A program made the translations under genes and the position numbers. This document shows positions 8,037 through 15,143 of a stretch of DNA of 39,339 nucleotides, one piece after another (positions within the stretch are counted from its first letter, which is position 1; each line of letters starts with the position of its first letter). The notes beneath the pieces were generated by a model. It was not told the DNA's origin, searched no databases, and saw nothing but the letters and a program-made list of their open reading frames with translations. The stretch is from contig LBRD01000006.1 in assembly GCA_000991245.1 (NCBI GenBank), positions 1 to 39,339 of the forward strand, read 5' to 3'. The stretch comes from Parcubacteria group bacterium GW2011_GWC1_36_108. GTDB taxonomy: Bacteria; Patescibacteriota; Minisyncoccia; Moranbacterales; GWC2-37-73.

Positions 8037-8051
8037 TATTGAAGGAAATAT

Positions 8052-8465
8052 CTAAGGACTATTTCCTCTTATGATTGACGACTTGTATTTTTCTGGTTTG
8101 TAAGATTTTAGTTTTATTATTCTTGTTCTATCCAAACCTGTTTCATCAAGTTTTCTGCGAAGCTCAGCAACGTTTTGTTTTTGATCATAGCCCAAACAAA
8201 TAACATCCGGTTTATATTCGCGCACGACTTCATATCTATCATTCAAACTTCCCAAAACAACCTCGTCAGCCAATCCACTTTTTTTAATCGCAGTAACTCT
8301 TTCCTGTTCAGAATATCTTGGCTGATACCCTTTCACATTCAAAACCGTAACATCTCTCGCTACCACCACACGCAAAAACTCACCATATTTGCGAGCTTGT
8401 TTCAAAAAGTCCCAATGACCTTCGTGAAAAATATCAAATGTCCCAAATACTAAAACTTTTACCAT
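8052..8465 (-). CDS. cytidylyltransferase-like nucleotidyltransferase (FAD synthase/GCT type)
   Basis: 137 residues from the chosen start MVKVLVFGTFD. The HxGH motif appears as HEGH directly after FDIF, the central CLGYDQK segment fits the family, and the C-terminal SSIIRG is the second nucleotide-binding element of this superfamily. Members transfer CMP or AMP to small phosphorylated molecules such as glycerol-3-phosphate or FMN; archaeal-type FAD synthetase is one possibility. An upstream in-frame start at 8495 would overlap the preceding gene and add ten residues with no family resemblance, so 8465 is preferred. Confidence 0.85.
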   Translation of the reverse strand: MVKVLVFGTFDIFHEGHWDFLKQARKYGEFLRVVVARDVTVLNVKGYQPRYSEQERVTAIKKSGLADEVVLGSLNDRYEVVREYKPDVICLGYDQKQNVAELRRKLDETGLDRTRIIKLKSYKPEKYKSSIIRGNSP

Positions 8466-8484
8466 AAAAATTATTTTTGAATTT

Positions 8485-8754
8485 TCATTCCACACTTGCT
8501 GAGTTTATCATATCATACACTTTTTGATTTCTATCGTCCTGTCCCTTTTGCACAGCTTTCATTTTATTCCAAATGCCTTCCACATAAAACAACGTTCCTT
8601 GCTCTCGATTGTCAGCAATTACTTGTTTGGAAATTTCTTTTATTTTGTCTTGATAAAAATAATAAGTCACCATCAAAATAAGCACGATGATCATCGTCGA
8701 CATCCGCATAAACCCCCTCAAATGATACGCATACTTAATTATTTTTTCTTTCAT
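8485..8754 (-). CDS. small single-pass membrane protein, unknown
   Basis: 89 residues. A basic N terminus (MKEKIIKYAYHLRGFMRM) leads into one membrane helix (about 18-34, STMIIVLILMVTYYFYQ), then a soluble tail of about 55 residues, so an N-in membrane-anchored protein is likely. No family is recognised. It lies 19 bp upstream of the nucleotidyltransferase gene. Its 5' region carries the 26-bp element at 8825-8850 that recurs upstream of the YerC gene. Confidence 0.6.
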   Translation of the reverse strand: MKEKIIKYAYHLRGFMRMSTMIIVLILMVTYYFYQDKIKEISKQVIADNREQGTLFYVEGIWNKMKAVQKGQDDRNQKVYDMINSASVE

Positions 8755-8824
8755 ATTTTTATATTTGCTTTTATATTGATTTTATATTGCTTTTATATTC
8801 ATACAAATGTTTTTCAATATTTCC

Positions 8825-8850
8825 ATAAGTCCTTATGTGGTTGAATGGAC
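8825..8850 (-). promoter_or_regulatory. 26-bp repeated leader element, copy 1
   Basis: Exactly the same 26 bp as at 9328-9353, placed about 70 bp before the start at 8754. On the minus strand it contains GTCC-N14-GGAC, which can pair as a short stem. In the loop, TTCAA could pair with a TTGAA about 11 nt downstream of the stem, an H-type pseudoknot arrangement also possible in the other copy. Confidence 0.55.
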
Positions 8851-8892
8851 GGATTTGCATTAAAAAATGTTGGATGATTATCCTGACAAATA

Positions 8893-9300
8893 TTATCCCA
8901 ACAAATCTTTCAAGAATCTATGGTGGGCGTATTTATCAAGCATCCCGCCATCAGTTCGCCTGGTCACACTTTTTTCTTTTCTTTTTCTTGAACTATTTAT
9001 CTTCCTTGTTATGAATTCAGTTTTTTCATCATCACCCCTGAGCCAATGCTCCATTTTTGTTATTGTCTGATTGCTGACCTTAAGTTTTATCCTAATCTCA
9101 TCATAGCACGCTCCATCAATAATCATCTTCACGACCTGAATTCTTCTTGCAATCATAACAACCTCACTTGGCGTAAACAATCCGAGCAAAAAAGTGAACA
9201 CTTCATTTTTCGTTTTCAATTCGACAAAAATTTCAAAAAGATCATTTATGATTTTTTGTTTTTCCTTTTTGTCTATCGAATAAACCTTGACTTTGGACAT
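8893..9300 (-). CDS. YerC/YecD-like TrpR-family DNA-binding regulator
   Basis: 135 residues. The region LLGLFTPSEVVMIARRIQVVKMI followed by GACYDEIRIKLKVSNQTITKMEHWL is the TrpR-superfamily helix-turn-helix as found in the YerC/YecD family of Firmicutes and Patescibacteria. The first 35 residues add a helical segment, and a basic tail of about 45 residues follows the HTH. No ligand is known from sequence. Identical 26-bp elements upstream of this gene (9328) and of the next gene downstream (8825) are candidate operators or leader structures for autoregulation. Confidence 0.88.
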   Translation of the reverse strand: MSKVKVYSIDKKEKQKIINDLFEIFVELKTKNEVFTFLLGLFTPSEVVMIARRIQVVKMIIDGACYDEIRIKLKVSNQTITKMEHWLRGDDEKTEFITRKINSSRKRKEKSVTRRTDGGMLDKYAHHRFLKDLLG

Positions 9301-9327
9301 CTTTTTTGTTTTTATTTCAATTTTTCA

Positions 9328-9353
9328 ATAAGTCCTTATGTGGTTGAATGGAC
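9328..9353 (-). promoter_or_regulatory. 26-bp repeated leader element, copy 2
   Basis: Identical to 8825-8850 and 28 bp before the YerC start. Here the flanks extend the inverted repeat to AATAAGTCC-N14-GGACTTATT (9 bp). The loop TTCAA can pair with TTGAA just downstream. It could be a DNA operator or an RNA structure. Confidence 0.55.
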
Positions 9354-9380
9354 TTATTAGTTCTTTCATTACCGTTATTT

Positions 9381-9572
9381 TTATTTCAAGATTTTGTTCT
9401 TATATTTAGTGACAGCTTCTTTTTCATCAATAATCTCATCTTTATACAATTTTTGAAGTAAAGGCAGAACTCCGCAATTTTCACATTTTCCCCATGCGCA
9501 ACATTGCTTCTTTTGAAAATGCTTTTTGCAAATTGCAATTTCTGTTTCGAATGTTTCTTTTGAAATTTTCAT
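9381..9572 (-). CDS. small cysteine-rich protein, possible metal binder
   Basis: 63 residues with four cysteines in the block CCAWGKCENCG (residues about 24-34) plus one earlier (CKKHF). The C-CAWGK-C-x2-C spacing suggests a metal or Fe-S site, though no known family is recognised. Its ATG overlaps the TGA of the upstream gene (ATGA at 9569-9572), so translational coupling with the deoxyribosyltransferase-like protein is likely. Confidence 0.6.
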   Translation of the reverse strand: MKISKETFETEIAICKKHFQKKQCCAWGKCENCGVLPLLQKLYKDEIIDEKEAVTKYKNKILK

Positions 9573-9985
9573 ATTATTTTATTCAAATTACCATCAATAA
9601 CTACGGGTGCTATAACAGCTATCTCTAAAGCGTATTTTTGTTCCTTATCAACTTCTGAAAACAAATAAATTTTCTTCTTCAAATAATACGCAAGACCAAT
9701 TTCCATCAAAACGGATGCGCCCAGGTATCCTTTTATATCATTTTTTTCATAATTGCAAACCAAATATGCATCACTTTCAGCAATTTTATTAAAAAAACTT
9801 CTAATAACATCGCATTCTAAACAGAGCTTAAGTTCTTCTTCAAAACTTTGCTTAATTGCTTCGTCTTTTGCAAATGATTCAATGTCGTCAGTAATCAAAA
9901 CTTTATGTCCTGCCTTTTCCAATTCTTTTTTGATTTCAATTTGTTCTCTGGCAAATGTCATACTCCCACCGACTGTAATTTTCAT
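9569..9985 (-). CDS. nucleoside 2-deoxyribosyltransferase-like protein
   Basis: 138 residues with a Rossmann-like fold of the nucleoside deoxyribosyltransferase superfamily. It begins MKITVGGSMTF (phosphate/sugar loop), has SDAYLVCNY (residues 71-79) and then GASVLMEIGLAYYLKKKIYLF, in which E95 is the candidate nucleophile. It is paralogous to the N-terminal half of the protein at 10482-11387 (MKITICGSSTF, TLMEIAFAH). Likely role: base exchange or hydrolysis in nucleotide salvage. It is coupled to the small cysteine-rich gene downstream. Confidence 0.72.
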   Translation of the reverse strand: MKITVGGSMTFAREQIEIKKELEKAGHKVLITDDIESFAKDEAIKQSFEEELKLCLECDVIRSFFNKIAESDAYLVCNYEKNDIKGYLGASVLMEIGLAYYLKKKIYLFSEVDKEQKYALEIAVIAPVVIDGNLNKII

Positions 9986-10007
9986 ATGTTTCTCAAAATA
10001 AGTTTAA

Positions 10008-10475
10008 TTATTCAAAATATTTAGGAAATTCCTCCTTATCCCATGGAAAGACAACCCATTTATCAGTCAACAACGCAAAATAGTTTGGCAAAAAGTTACA
10101 ATTTTTTTTATTTACAACCAATGACGCTGTTCTTATTTCACCGGTATCATATTTATCAATAAGGATTTGTGAAATTTGCTTAAGTGTTTGTCCAGTATCC
10201 GCAATTTCATCGATAAGCAATACTTTCATTCCTTTCAAATTCGCCTCTGGCAAATATGATATATCCAACTCTCCTTGTTTTTCTTTTTCATATGATTTTG
10301 CAGAAACTGTAAGAATTTTTTCAATCTTTATTTTTTTCACCAACAACCCCAACGGAATTATCCCACCCGTAGTTATACCGATAATATAATCAGCTTCAAA
10401 ACCATCTTTACTTATTTGATCAGCAATATTCTCCACGGCCTGCGCAACCTCATGCCAAGATATTTTTGATACCAT
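10008..10475 (-). CDS. purine-type phosphoribosyltransferase
   Basis: 155 residues, type I PRTase. The PRPP motif VLLIDEIADTGQT (residues 85-97) is intact, and the N-terminal loop IIGITTGGIIPLG (31-43) is the pyrophosphate loop. The C-terminal WVVFPWDKEE resembles xanthine/guanine PRTases and archaeal hypoxanthine PRTases. It should make a nucleotide from a free base and PRPP. It sits 6 bp after the deoxyribosyltransferase-NUDIX fusion, which supports a salvage role. Confidence 0.88.
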   Translation of the reverse strand: MVSKISWHEVAQAVENIADQISKDGFEADYIIGITTGGIIPLGLLVKKIKIEKILTVSAKSYEKEKQGELDISYLPEANLKGMKVLLIDEIADTGQTLKQISQILIDKYDTGEIRTASLVVNKKNCNFLPNYFALLTDKWVVFPWDKEEFPKYFE

Positions 10476-10481
10476 ATTTTT

Positions 10482-11387
10482 CTATATTATTTTTAATTCC
10501 TTCATCCAGTCATGCCAAACTGGTTCAAGGCCTGGATTTTTCTTCCATTTCTCCTCTGAAATTTTTCCTGCTCGATAATCTTCGGTTCGCAGTGCAATAT
10601 TTTTCATTTCATCCATATTGACCCATTTGATCTGCTTTGTCTCAAAAAGACTGCGTTCAACCTCACCTTCAGCTTCAACCTCAAAAATTTTCCAATAATG
10701 CCAGTTTCCATTGATTCTTCGACAAGGATTTTCTTTCCTGCCTTCAATCAAAAGCTTCAATGACTTTGCGACAAGCCCGGTCTCTTCAAATAATTCAATC
10801 TTTGCCATTTCTTCAAAGCTCTCGTGACCATCAATATGACCAGCCGGCAAAGCAAAAGCATACGGCGGTTTCATTCTCTCGATCAAAAGAATTTTCTCAT
10901 CGTTTCGAACTATCATCCCTACACTTTTGTGATCGCAAATTTTCGCTCCAGACAAATATTGCTTAATGTTATTAAAATCTCCATCCAGCATAACGTCATA
11001 CATAGCCTTGATTTCATCAGTGTAAGAAACTTCTTCTGGAATTGGATTCAAAAGAAAAACTTTCTTGTCATTGACATGAGCAAAAGCAATCTCCATCAAA
11101 GTGTTGCCTCCAACATAATTCTTAATTCCCTTTTTATCGAAATTCAAAACCAAAATGCCATCACTGCTGCAAATAGCATTGTAATACCATTTTATATAAC
11201 CTTGAGCTTTTTTTGCCTCAGCATGCTCACCATTTGTGACTTGATTCCAAATTTCTTGTTTTTCTCCTTTTACAAAAGCTTCGTAGTCTGGATGAACAAT
11301 AGCTTCGTGTCCCATAGCAAAAAGTTTATCCCTATATTCCAACATTTGCTCTTTAAAAGTTGAACTCCCGCAAATTGTAATTTTCAT
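10482..11387 (-). CDS. fusion: deoxyribosyltransferase-like domain plus NUDIX hydrolase
   Basis: 301 residues in two domains. Residues 1-145 are nucleoside 2-deoxyribosyltransferase-like: MKITICGSST, SSDGILVLNFD, and GGNTLMEIAFAH with E99 as candidate nucleophile. Residues about 152-290 are NUDIX: the box runs from G183 to L205 as GHIDGHE-x7-IELFEETGL. The arginine of the usual REUxEE is isoleucine (I197), while the metal-binding EE pair is present. A linked sanitising or salvage activity on modified nucleosides and nucleotides is plausible. Its ATG overlaps the TGA of the upstream unknown gene by 4 bp. Confidence 0.82.
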   Translation of the reverse strand: MKITICGSSTFKEQMLEYRDKLFAMGHEAIVHPDYEAFVKGEKQEIWNQVTNGEHAEAKKAQGYIKWYYNAICSSDGILVLNFDKKGIKNYVGGNTLMEIAFAHVNDKKVFLLNPIPEEVSYTDEIKAMYDVMLDGDFNNIKQYLSGAKICDHKSVGMIVRNDEKILLIERMKPPYAFALPAGHIDGHESFEEMAKIELFEETGLVAKSLKLLIEGRKENPCRRINGNWHYWKIFEVEAEGEVERSLFETKQIKWVNMDEMKNIALRTEDYRAGKISEEKWKKNPGLEPVWHDWMKELKII

Positions 11388-11752
11388 ATTCTTTTTGTTG
11401 CTTCAAAATGAATTATTGAATCATTTTCATCAAAAATACTGATGACTTTGTATTTTCCTTTTGTCCAAATTTCCCCATTATCCATAAAATGCGTCGTTTC
11501 GAGAATTTTAATACTTGCGATTGGACGAGATAATTTTTCATTACCCTGCGTTTTCATCATTGGAATTTGTCCAAAACCCCACTCCTCACTATCACTAAAA
11601 TAATAAAGTCTTTGACCTTTTTTAAGAAAATCATACATCTTGCCTTCTTCAAATATTTCAGGCACACATTCTTCAATTTTTCTTCTTCCAGCTTTAAATT
11701 CGGAAATATCACGAAGTGCTAAGTCTGGATTAAATTCAACTGCAATACCCAT
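11384..11752 (-). CDS. unknown protein, translationally coupled to the NUDIX fusion
   Basis: 122 residues, soluble, no signal peptide. Not recognised. The N-terminal third is charged and helical (DISEFKAGRRKIEECVPEIFEEG); the rest looks beta-rich with RLYYFSDSEEWGFGQIP and YKVISIFDENDSIIHFEA, reminiscent of small barrel or cupin-like domains, but I cannot assign one. The TGA overlaps the next ATG. The start lies immediately beside a heptamer tandem repeat (11752-11785). Confidence 0.6.
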   Translation of the reverse strand: MGIAVEFNPDLALRDISEFKAGRRKIEECVPEIFEEGKMYDFLKKGQRLYYFSDSEEWGFGQIPMMKTQGNEKLSRPIASIKILETTHFMDNGEIWTKGKYKVISIFDENDSIIHFEATKRI

Positions 11753-11785
11753 AGGATTAGCTTTTAGGAATTAGGAATTAGGTTT
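11752..11785. repeat. degenerate 7-bp tandem repeat, unit TAGGAAT
   Basis: On the plus strand successive heptamers read TAGCTTT, TAGGAAT, TAGGAAT and TAGGTTT (11758-11785), preceded by TAGGAT. It directly abuts the start codon of the minus-strand gene at 11752. Confidence 0.75.
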
Positions 11786-11811
11786 TTAGAAAAATTCAAA
11801 ATCACCTTAGG

Positions 11812-12366
11812 TTAATTATTTTTTAATTGCTCTAAATTTTGCAAATTTATTTCATCCACAATCTTCTCAACAAGTTTTTCCACTGACTCATTTGTTTCAA
11901 TTTTTATTTGTTTTCCGGGAATCGTACTATAATCATATTCGGTCGTTTCTATCAAATCAATCATTTGCCTATCAATATCATGATGCGAATGATGGCGTTC
12001 ACGTTCTTGAAATCTCTTCTTTCTTTCCTTACTATCGATAGAACACACGATGCTAAATAGTTGCAAATTATATTTCTCTTTCCAATTTACAAAAATAGGA
12101 TAGTCTTCAGAAAAATTAAAGGGTGCTTCCATAATAACATCTATATTGTTTTTCAATTGCTCCTCAATTAAATAAAACATGACGTCAACGGACGGCTTTC
12201 CTATTCGCTTACTATCTTCCAATGTTGAAAGATTCATACTTTCAAAAAGCACTTCTTTTATAGAATCCTTATGGATACAAGCCACTTTCATTTTTTTTGA
12301 AAGTTCATTGGCAAGCGTAGTCTTCCCAACTCCTGGCAATCCACAGACCAATATAAGCTTAGACAT
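11812..12366 (-). CDS. P-loop kinase-like ATPase (AAA_33/zeta-like)
   Basis: 184 residues. Walker A GLPGVGKTT is at residues 9-17. The region DVIMEAPFN and the R-rich ERKKRFQERERHHSHHD lid-like segment fit small kinases of the AAA_33/gluconate-kinase/zeta group that phosphorylate sugars, nucleosides or antibiotics. A histidine cluster (HHSHHD) follows the lid. The substrate is unknown; proximity to the salvage genes makes a nucleoside or sugar target plausible. It is 18 bp after lysS. Confidence 0.75.
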   Translation of the reverse strand: MSKLILVCGLPGVGKTTLANELSKKMKVACIHKDSIKEVLFESMNLSTLEDSKRIGKPSVDVMFYLIEEQLKNNIDVIMEAPFNFSEDYPIFVNWKEKYNLQLFSIVCSIDSKERKKRFQERERHHSHHDIDRQMIDLIETTEYDYSTIPGKQIKIETNESVEKLVEKIVDEINLQNLEQLKNN

Positions 12367-12384
12367 AGGTAAAAAAATAAATTT

Positions 12385-13839
12385 TTACTCCTTTGATTTC
12401 ATTGCTGGAAAAACGACACATTCCCGTATTGATTTGTCCATCAAGAATGAGAAGAGACGTTCGGAAAGACCAAAACCAAAAGCGTTTGGCATTCCATATT
12501 CAAGAGCCTCGACAAAATCATCGTCGATCATTTGCGCTTCACTGTCGCCTGCTTCACGCAGCTTCATTTGATCTTCAAAGCGAGCTTTCTGATCAATTGG
12601 ATCGTTTAGTTCAGCAAAAGCATTGCAAAGTTCAGCTTTTCCTGCCACCACTTGAAATCTGAGAACTTTCTTGGGATTATTTGGGTCCTTTTTAGCTAGT
12701 GGAGAAACCTCGATAGGATGTCCAACCAAAAAGCATGGCTGAATCATTTTCTGGCGCACTGTTTTTTTATACACAGTGTCAATCATCCTTCCTTTGCCAT
12801 ATGATTTTTCATATTTAATACCAAGCTCATCCGCCTTCGCCATCAAAGTTTCAACGGAAATATCCTCAGACAAATCAATACCAGTTTCCTTTTTAAATGC
12901 ATCAAAATAATCAACAACTGGAAATTTCTTTGACCAATCTATTTTAGCCCCCTCATATTCAGTAATCATTCCTCCGGTGACATTTTTCACAACTTCTTTA
13001 TACAAATTTTCTGAAAATTCAATTCCCTTTTGCAAATCCCAATATGCTGCATAAAATTCCATCGCATCATATTCTTGCAAGTGATGACGATCAATTCCTT
13101 CATTTCGAAAAACGCGGCCGATTTCAAAAACTTTTTCATATCCACCAACCAACAATCTTTTTAATGCCAATTCAAGTGAAATGCGCATATAAAAATCTTG
13201 GTCAAGGGCATTGTGATGAGTTGTGAACGGCTCAGCATCAGCTCCGCCAGGCGTGTGTTCAAACACTGGGTTTTGCACTTCCAAAAATCCATTACTAGCC
13301 AAAAATGTTCGGATTGTTTGCCAAAAAATATTCTTTTTGCGAAAAAGTTCTCGTGTTTCAGGATTTGTCATCAAATCCAAATATCGTTTTCGCAAAAGTT
13401 CTTCTTCATCTTTAATTCCAAAATGTTCAGTCGGGATTGGACGAATGTTTTTGGAAAGCATTTTCCAATCAATAACCTTTAACGATTTTTCCTCAGTTTT
13501 TGTCAAAAAAAGTTCTCCCGTCACTTGCACAAAATCACCGAGCTCCACATTTTTCGTGAAAAGCAAAAAAAGCTCTTCCGGCATATTTGCCTTGTTCAAA
13601 AAAAGTTGCATCTTGCCAGACTCATCTTCAATGTTAGCAAAAGCGCTTCCACCCATAGGCCTCATTGAACGCACGCGTCCAGCCAGCGTGATCACTCGTC
13701 CAGCAAACTCTTCAAATTTTTCCGAAGCATTTGCATTTCGAAAATTACGCTCAGATTTTTCCGGATATGGATCCATCCCATATTCACGGATTCTCGCTAA
13801 TTTCTCTAATTTAGTTTGTTGTATGTCTTCGCGTATCAT
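12385..13839 (-). CDS. lysS: lysyl-tRNA synthetase, class II
   Basis: 484 residues from start MIREDIQQTKLEKL. The N-terminal OB-fold anticodon domain includes ITLAGRVRSMRPMGGSAFANIED. The catalytic domain has motif 2 in FEIGRVFRNEGIDRHH and motif 3 in FGLSERLFSFLMD followed by VVFPAM. The LysRS signature NPEVQ-like loop reads LEVQNPVFEHTPGGADA. An in-frame ATG 18 bp upstream adds MAEKLF, but those codons consist of the AGCTTTT-type tandem repeat, so the inner start is preferred. It charges tRNA-Lys. Confidence 0.95.
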   Translation of the reverse strand: MIREDIQQTKLEKLARIREYGMDPYPEKSERNFRNANASEKFEEFAGRVITLAGRVRSMRPMGGSAFANIEDESGKMQLFLNKANMPEELFLLFTKNVELGDFVQVTGELFLTKTEEKSLKVIDWKMLSKNIRPIPTEHFGIKDEEELLRKRYLDLMTNPETRELFRKKNIFWQTIRTFLASNGFLEVQNPVFEHTPGGADAEPFTTHHNALDQDFYMRISLELALKRLLVGGYEKVFEIGRVFRNEGIDRHHLQEYDAMEFYAAYWDLQKGIEFSENLYKEVVKNVTGGMITEYEGAKIDWSKKFPVVDYFDAFKKETGIDLSEDISVETLMAKADELGIKYEKSYGKGRMIDTVYKKTVRQKMIQPCFLVGHPIEVSPLAKKDPNNPKKVLRFQVVAGKAELCNAFAELNDPIDQKARFEDQMKLREAGDSEAQMIDDDFVEALEYGMPNAFGFGLSERLFSFLMDKSIRECVVFPAMKSKE

Positions 13840-13842
13840 AAA

Positions 13843-13882
13843 TAGCTTTTCAGCCAATAGCTTTTTAGCTTCTTAGCCTTTT
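13843..13882. repeat. degenerate 7/8-bp tandem repeat, unit TAGCTTTT
   Basis: On the plus strand: TAGCTTTT, CAGCCAA, TAGCTTTT, TAGCTTCT, TAGCCTTTT. It lies 3 bp upstream of the lysS start. A similar array, unit TAGCTTTT/CAGCTTTT, lies before rplL (37817-37855). Confidence 0.65.
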
Positions 13883-13908
13883 GAATTATTTTTTATAATA
13901 TTGAAATA

Positions 13909-14514
13909 CTAGCCTATTTTAGCCGTTTTGGCAATTTTCACTGCGCCTTCGCGCAAGATTTTGAGTTTGCCATCTTTTCCAAATTCAACCAAGGTTGAAG
14001 GTTTGGATTTGAGTTTTCCAAAATCAACATAAAAATCCACATCTTCTCCGAAATATTTTTTAGCCTCAACGTAAGTTTCAGCGGGTTTTTTTCCAGCCAG
14101 ATTGGCACTTGGTGCAACTAGCGGCCCCACTTTTTTCAAAAGGCTAACAAGTTCCTCATCAGAAGGAAAACGAAATGCTAAAGTTTTTTGTCCGCGGTGC
14201 AAATATTCCCATTTTTTCAATTTACATTCAAAAACAACGCTTACTTTTGCTGGCCAAATTTCACCAAGAATTTTCTTTTGCGATGCGCTTAAAATAATCC
14301 CAAACTTTTTCAAATCATTCAAAGACGAAATCAAAATAATCATCGGCTTTTTCAAATCTCTTTTTCGCAGCTGATAAACACGCTCAACAGTTTTTTTGTT
14401 AAGCGCACTTCCAACCAAACCATACAAAGTGTCAGTTGGAATAATACCAACACCGCCCAATTTTAAAATTGGAATAACGCTTTTTTGAATTTGAGTCCAA
14501 GAATCTTTTTTCAT
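13909..14514 (-). CDS. tsaC: threonylcarbamoyl-AMP synthase (TsaC/YrdC/Sua5)
   Basis: 201 residues of the YrdC fold. GGVGIIPTDTLYGLVGSA (about 19-36) is the substrate-binding start, KRDLKKPMIILISS follows, and LAFRFPSDEELVSLLKKVGPLVAPSANLAGKKP is the conserved second half. It makes threonylcarbamoyl-AMP from threonine, bicarbonate and ATP, the first step of the universal t6A37 tRNA modification. The Sua5 extension is absent, so the short TsaC form is present. It lies upstream of lysS on the same strand. Confidence 0.93.
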   Translation of the reverse strand: MKKDSWTQIQKSVIPILKLGGVGIIPTDTLYGLVGSALNKKTVERVYQLRKRDLKKPMIILISSLNDLKKFGIILSASQKKILGEIWPAKVSVVFECKLKKWEYLHRGQKTLAFRFPSDEELVSLLKKVGPLVAPSANLAGKKPAETYVEAKKYFGEDVDFYVDFGKLKSKPSTLVEFGKDGKLKILREGAVKIAKTAKIG

Positions 14515-14532
14515 AAATACACAGAGAGAAAC

Positions 14533-14644
14533 ATTTCATGTGAATATTGTTTTTTTGCGGCTTCCGTATGAGCTTCGCTCAAATAGATTTTTCCGAGTGC
14601 GAAGCGAATGAAAGGCAAGTAAAAAAATAATATTCACATGAAAT
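14533..14644. repeat. 112-bp inverted repeat (MITE-like hairpin)
   Basis: Perfect 16-bp arms ATTTCATGTGAATATT (14533-14548) and its complement (14629-14644) continue inward through a G-T wobble into T7/A7 pairing, giving about 24 paired bases. The interior holds a second, GC-richer inverted segment around AGCTTCGCT and GTGCGAAGCG. No frame or T-run terminator is present. It lies between two minus-strand genes. Confidence 0.75.
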
Positions 14645-14668
14645 ATTAGCAAAAAATATTTTCGTTAA

Positions 14669-14971
14669 CTAAACGATTGTCTGTCGACTCTTTGAACTTG
14701 AAGAAAACTTAGATTGACGAACTTGCACACCTGGCTGCGGATTTTTTTCTATTTGTCTCTCCTGCTCCTCTTTTTTACCTTTTCCCCAATTGGCAAAAAC
14801 AAAAATATAAAGAATATCTAAAATGCCTAAAGTATTGAGGATTATAAGAGTTAAAAACCAGCCAATGTGCCCTCGCCTTGCTGCCCGCCAAAGAGCCGCA
14901 CCCTTCCAAGGCAGTGTCCAAAGCAAAATAAGAATTATAATCCAAGGATGGTCCAAAAATAATTTTTCCAT
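14669..14971 (-). CDS. DUF5652 family membrane protein
   Basis: 100 residues from the start MEKLFLDHPW. Two membrane helices are clear: about 9-22 (WIIILILLWTLPWK) and 38-59 (GWFLTLIILNTLGILDILYIF). The connecting WKGAALWRAARRGHIGWF is the recognisable part of DUF5652, a small membrane family common in Patescibacteria. The tail is polar and basic (KGKKEEQERQIEK...). A longer frame reaching 15154 would start inside the opposite gene's promoter and coding start, so it is not used. Function unknown. Confidence 0.8.
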   Translation of the reverse strand: MEKLFLDHPWIIILILLWTLPWKGAALWRAARRGHIGWFLTLIILNTLGILDILYIFVFANWGKGKKEEQERQIEKNPQPGVQVRQSKFSSSSKSRQTIV

Positions 14972-15033
14972 ACGATTCACATGTTTATAAATTAATATTA
15001 CAAATATACCACAAGTTTCAACTAAAAAACATA

Positions 15034-15062
15034 TTGCAGGTTTTTGATATATGCTGTATAAT
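15034..15062 (+). promoter_or_regulatory. sigma70-type promoter for the 262-residue protein gene
   Basis: -35 TTGCAG (15034-15039), 17-bp spacer, -10 TATAAT (15057-15062), start expected near 15069. It shows that the frame-extending ATG at 15051 lies in the -10 region and cannot be the translation start. Confidence 0.7.
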
Positions 15063-15143
15063 TTTAATGTAAAACAAAAAACAAAATACGGGTGGTACTT
15101 GAGGAAAAATTTCAACCTTGAGCTCTTCTTGTTAAAAACAAAA

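Noticed and set aside
15051-15143. Upstream ATG extension of the 262-residue protein
   Set aside because: The ATG overlaps the predicted -10 region (TATAAT at 15057) and the added segment is hydrophobic/basic without resemblance.
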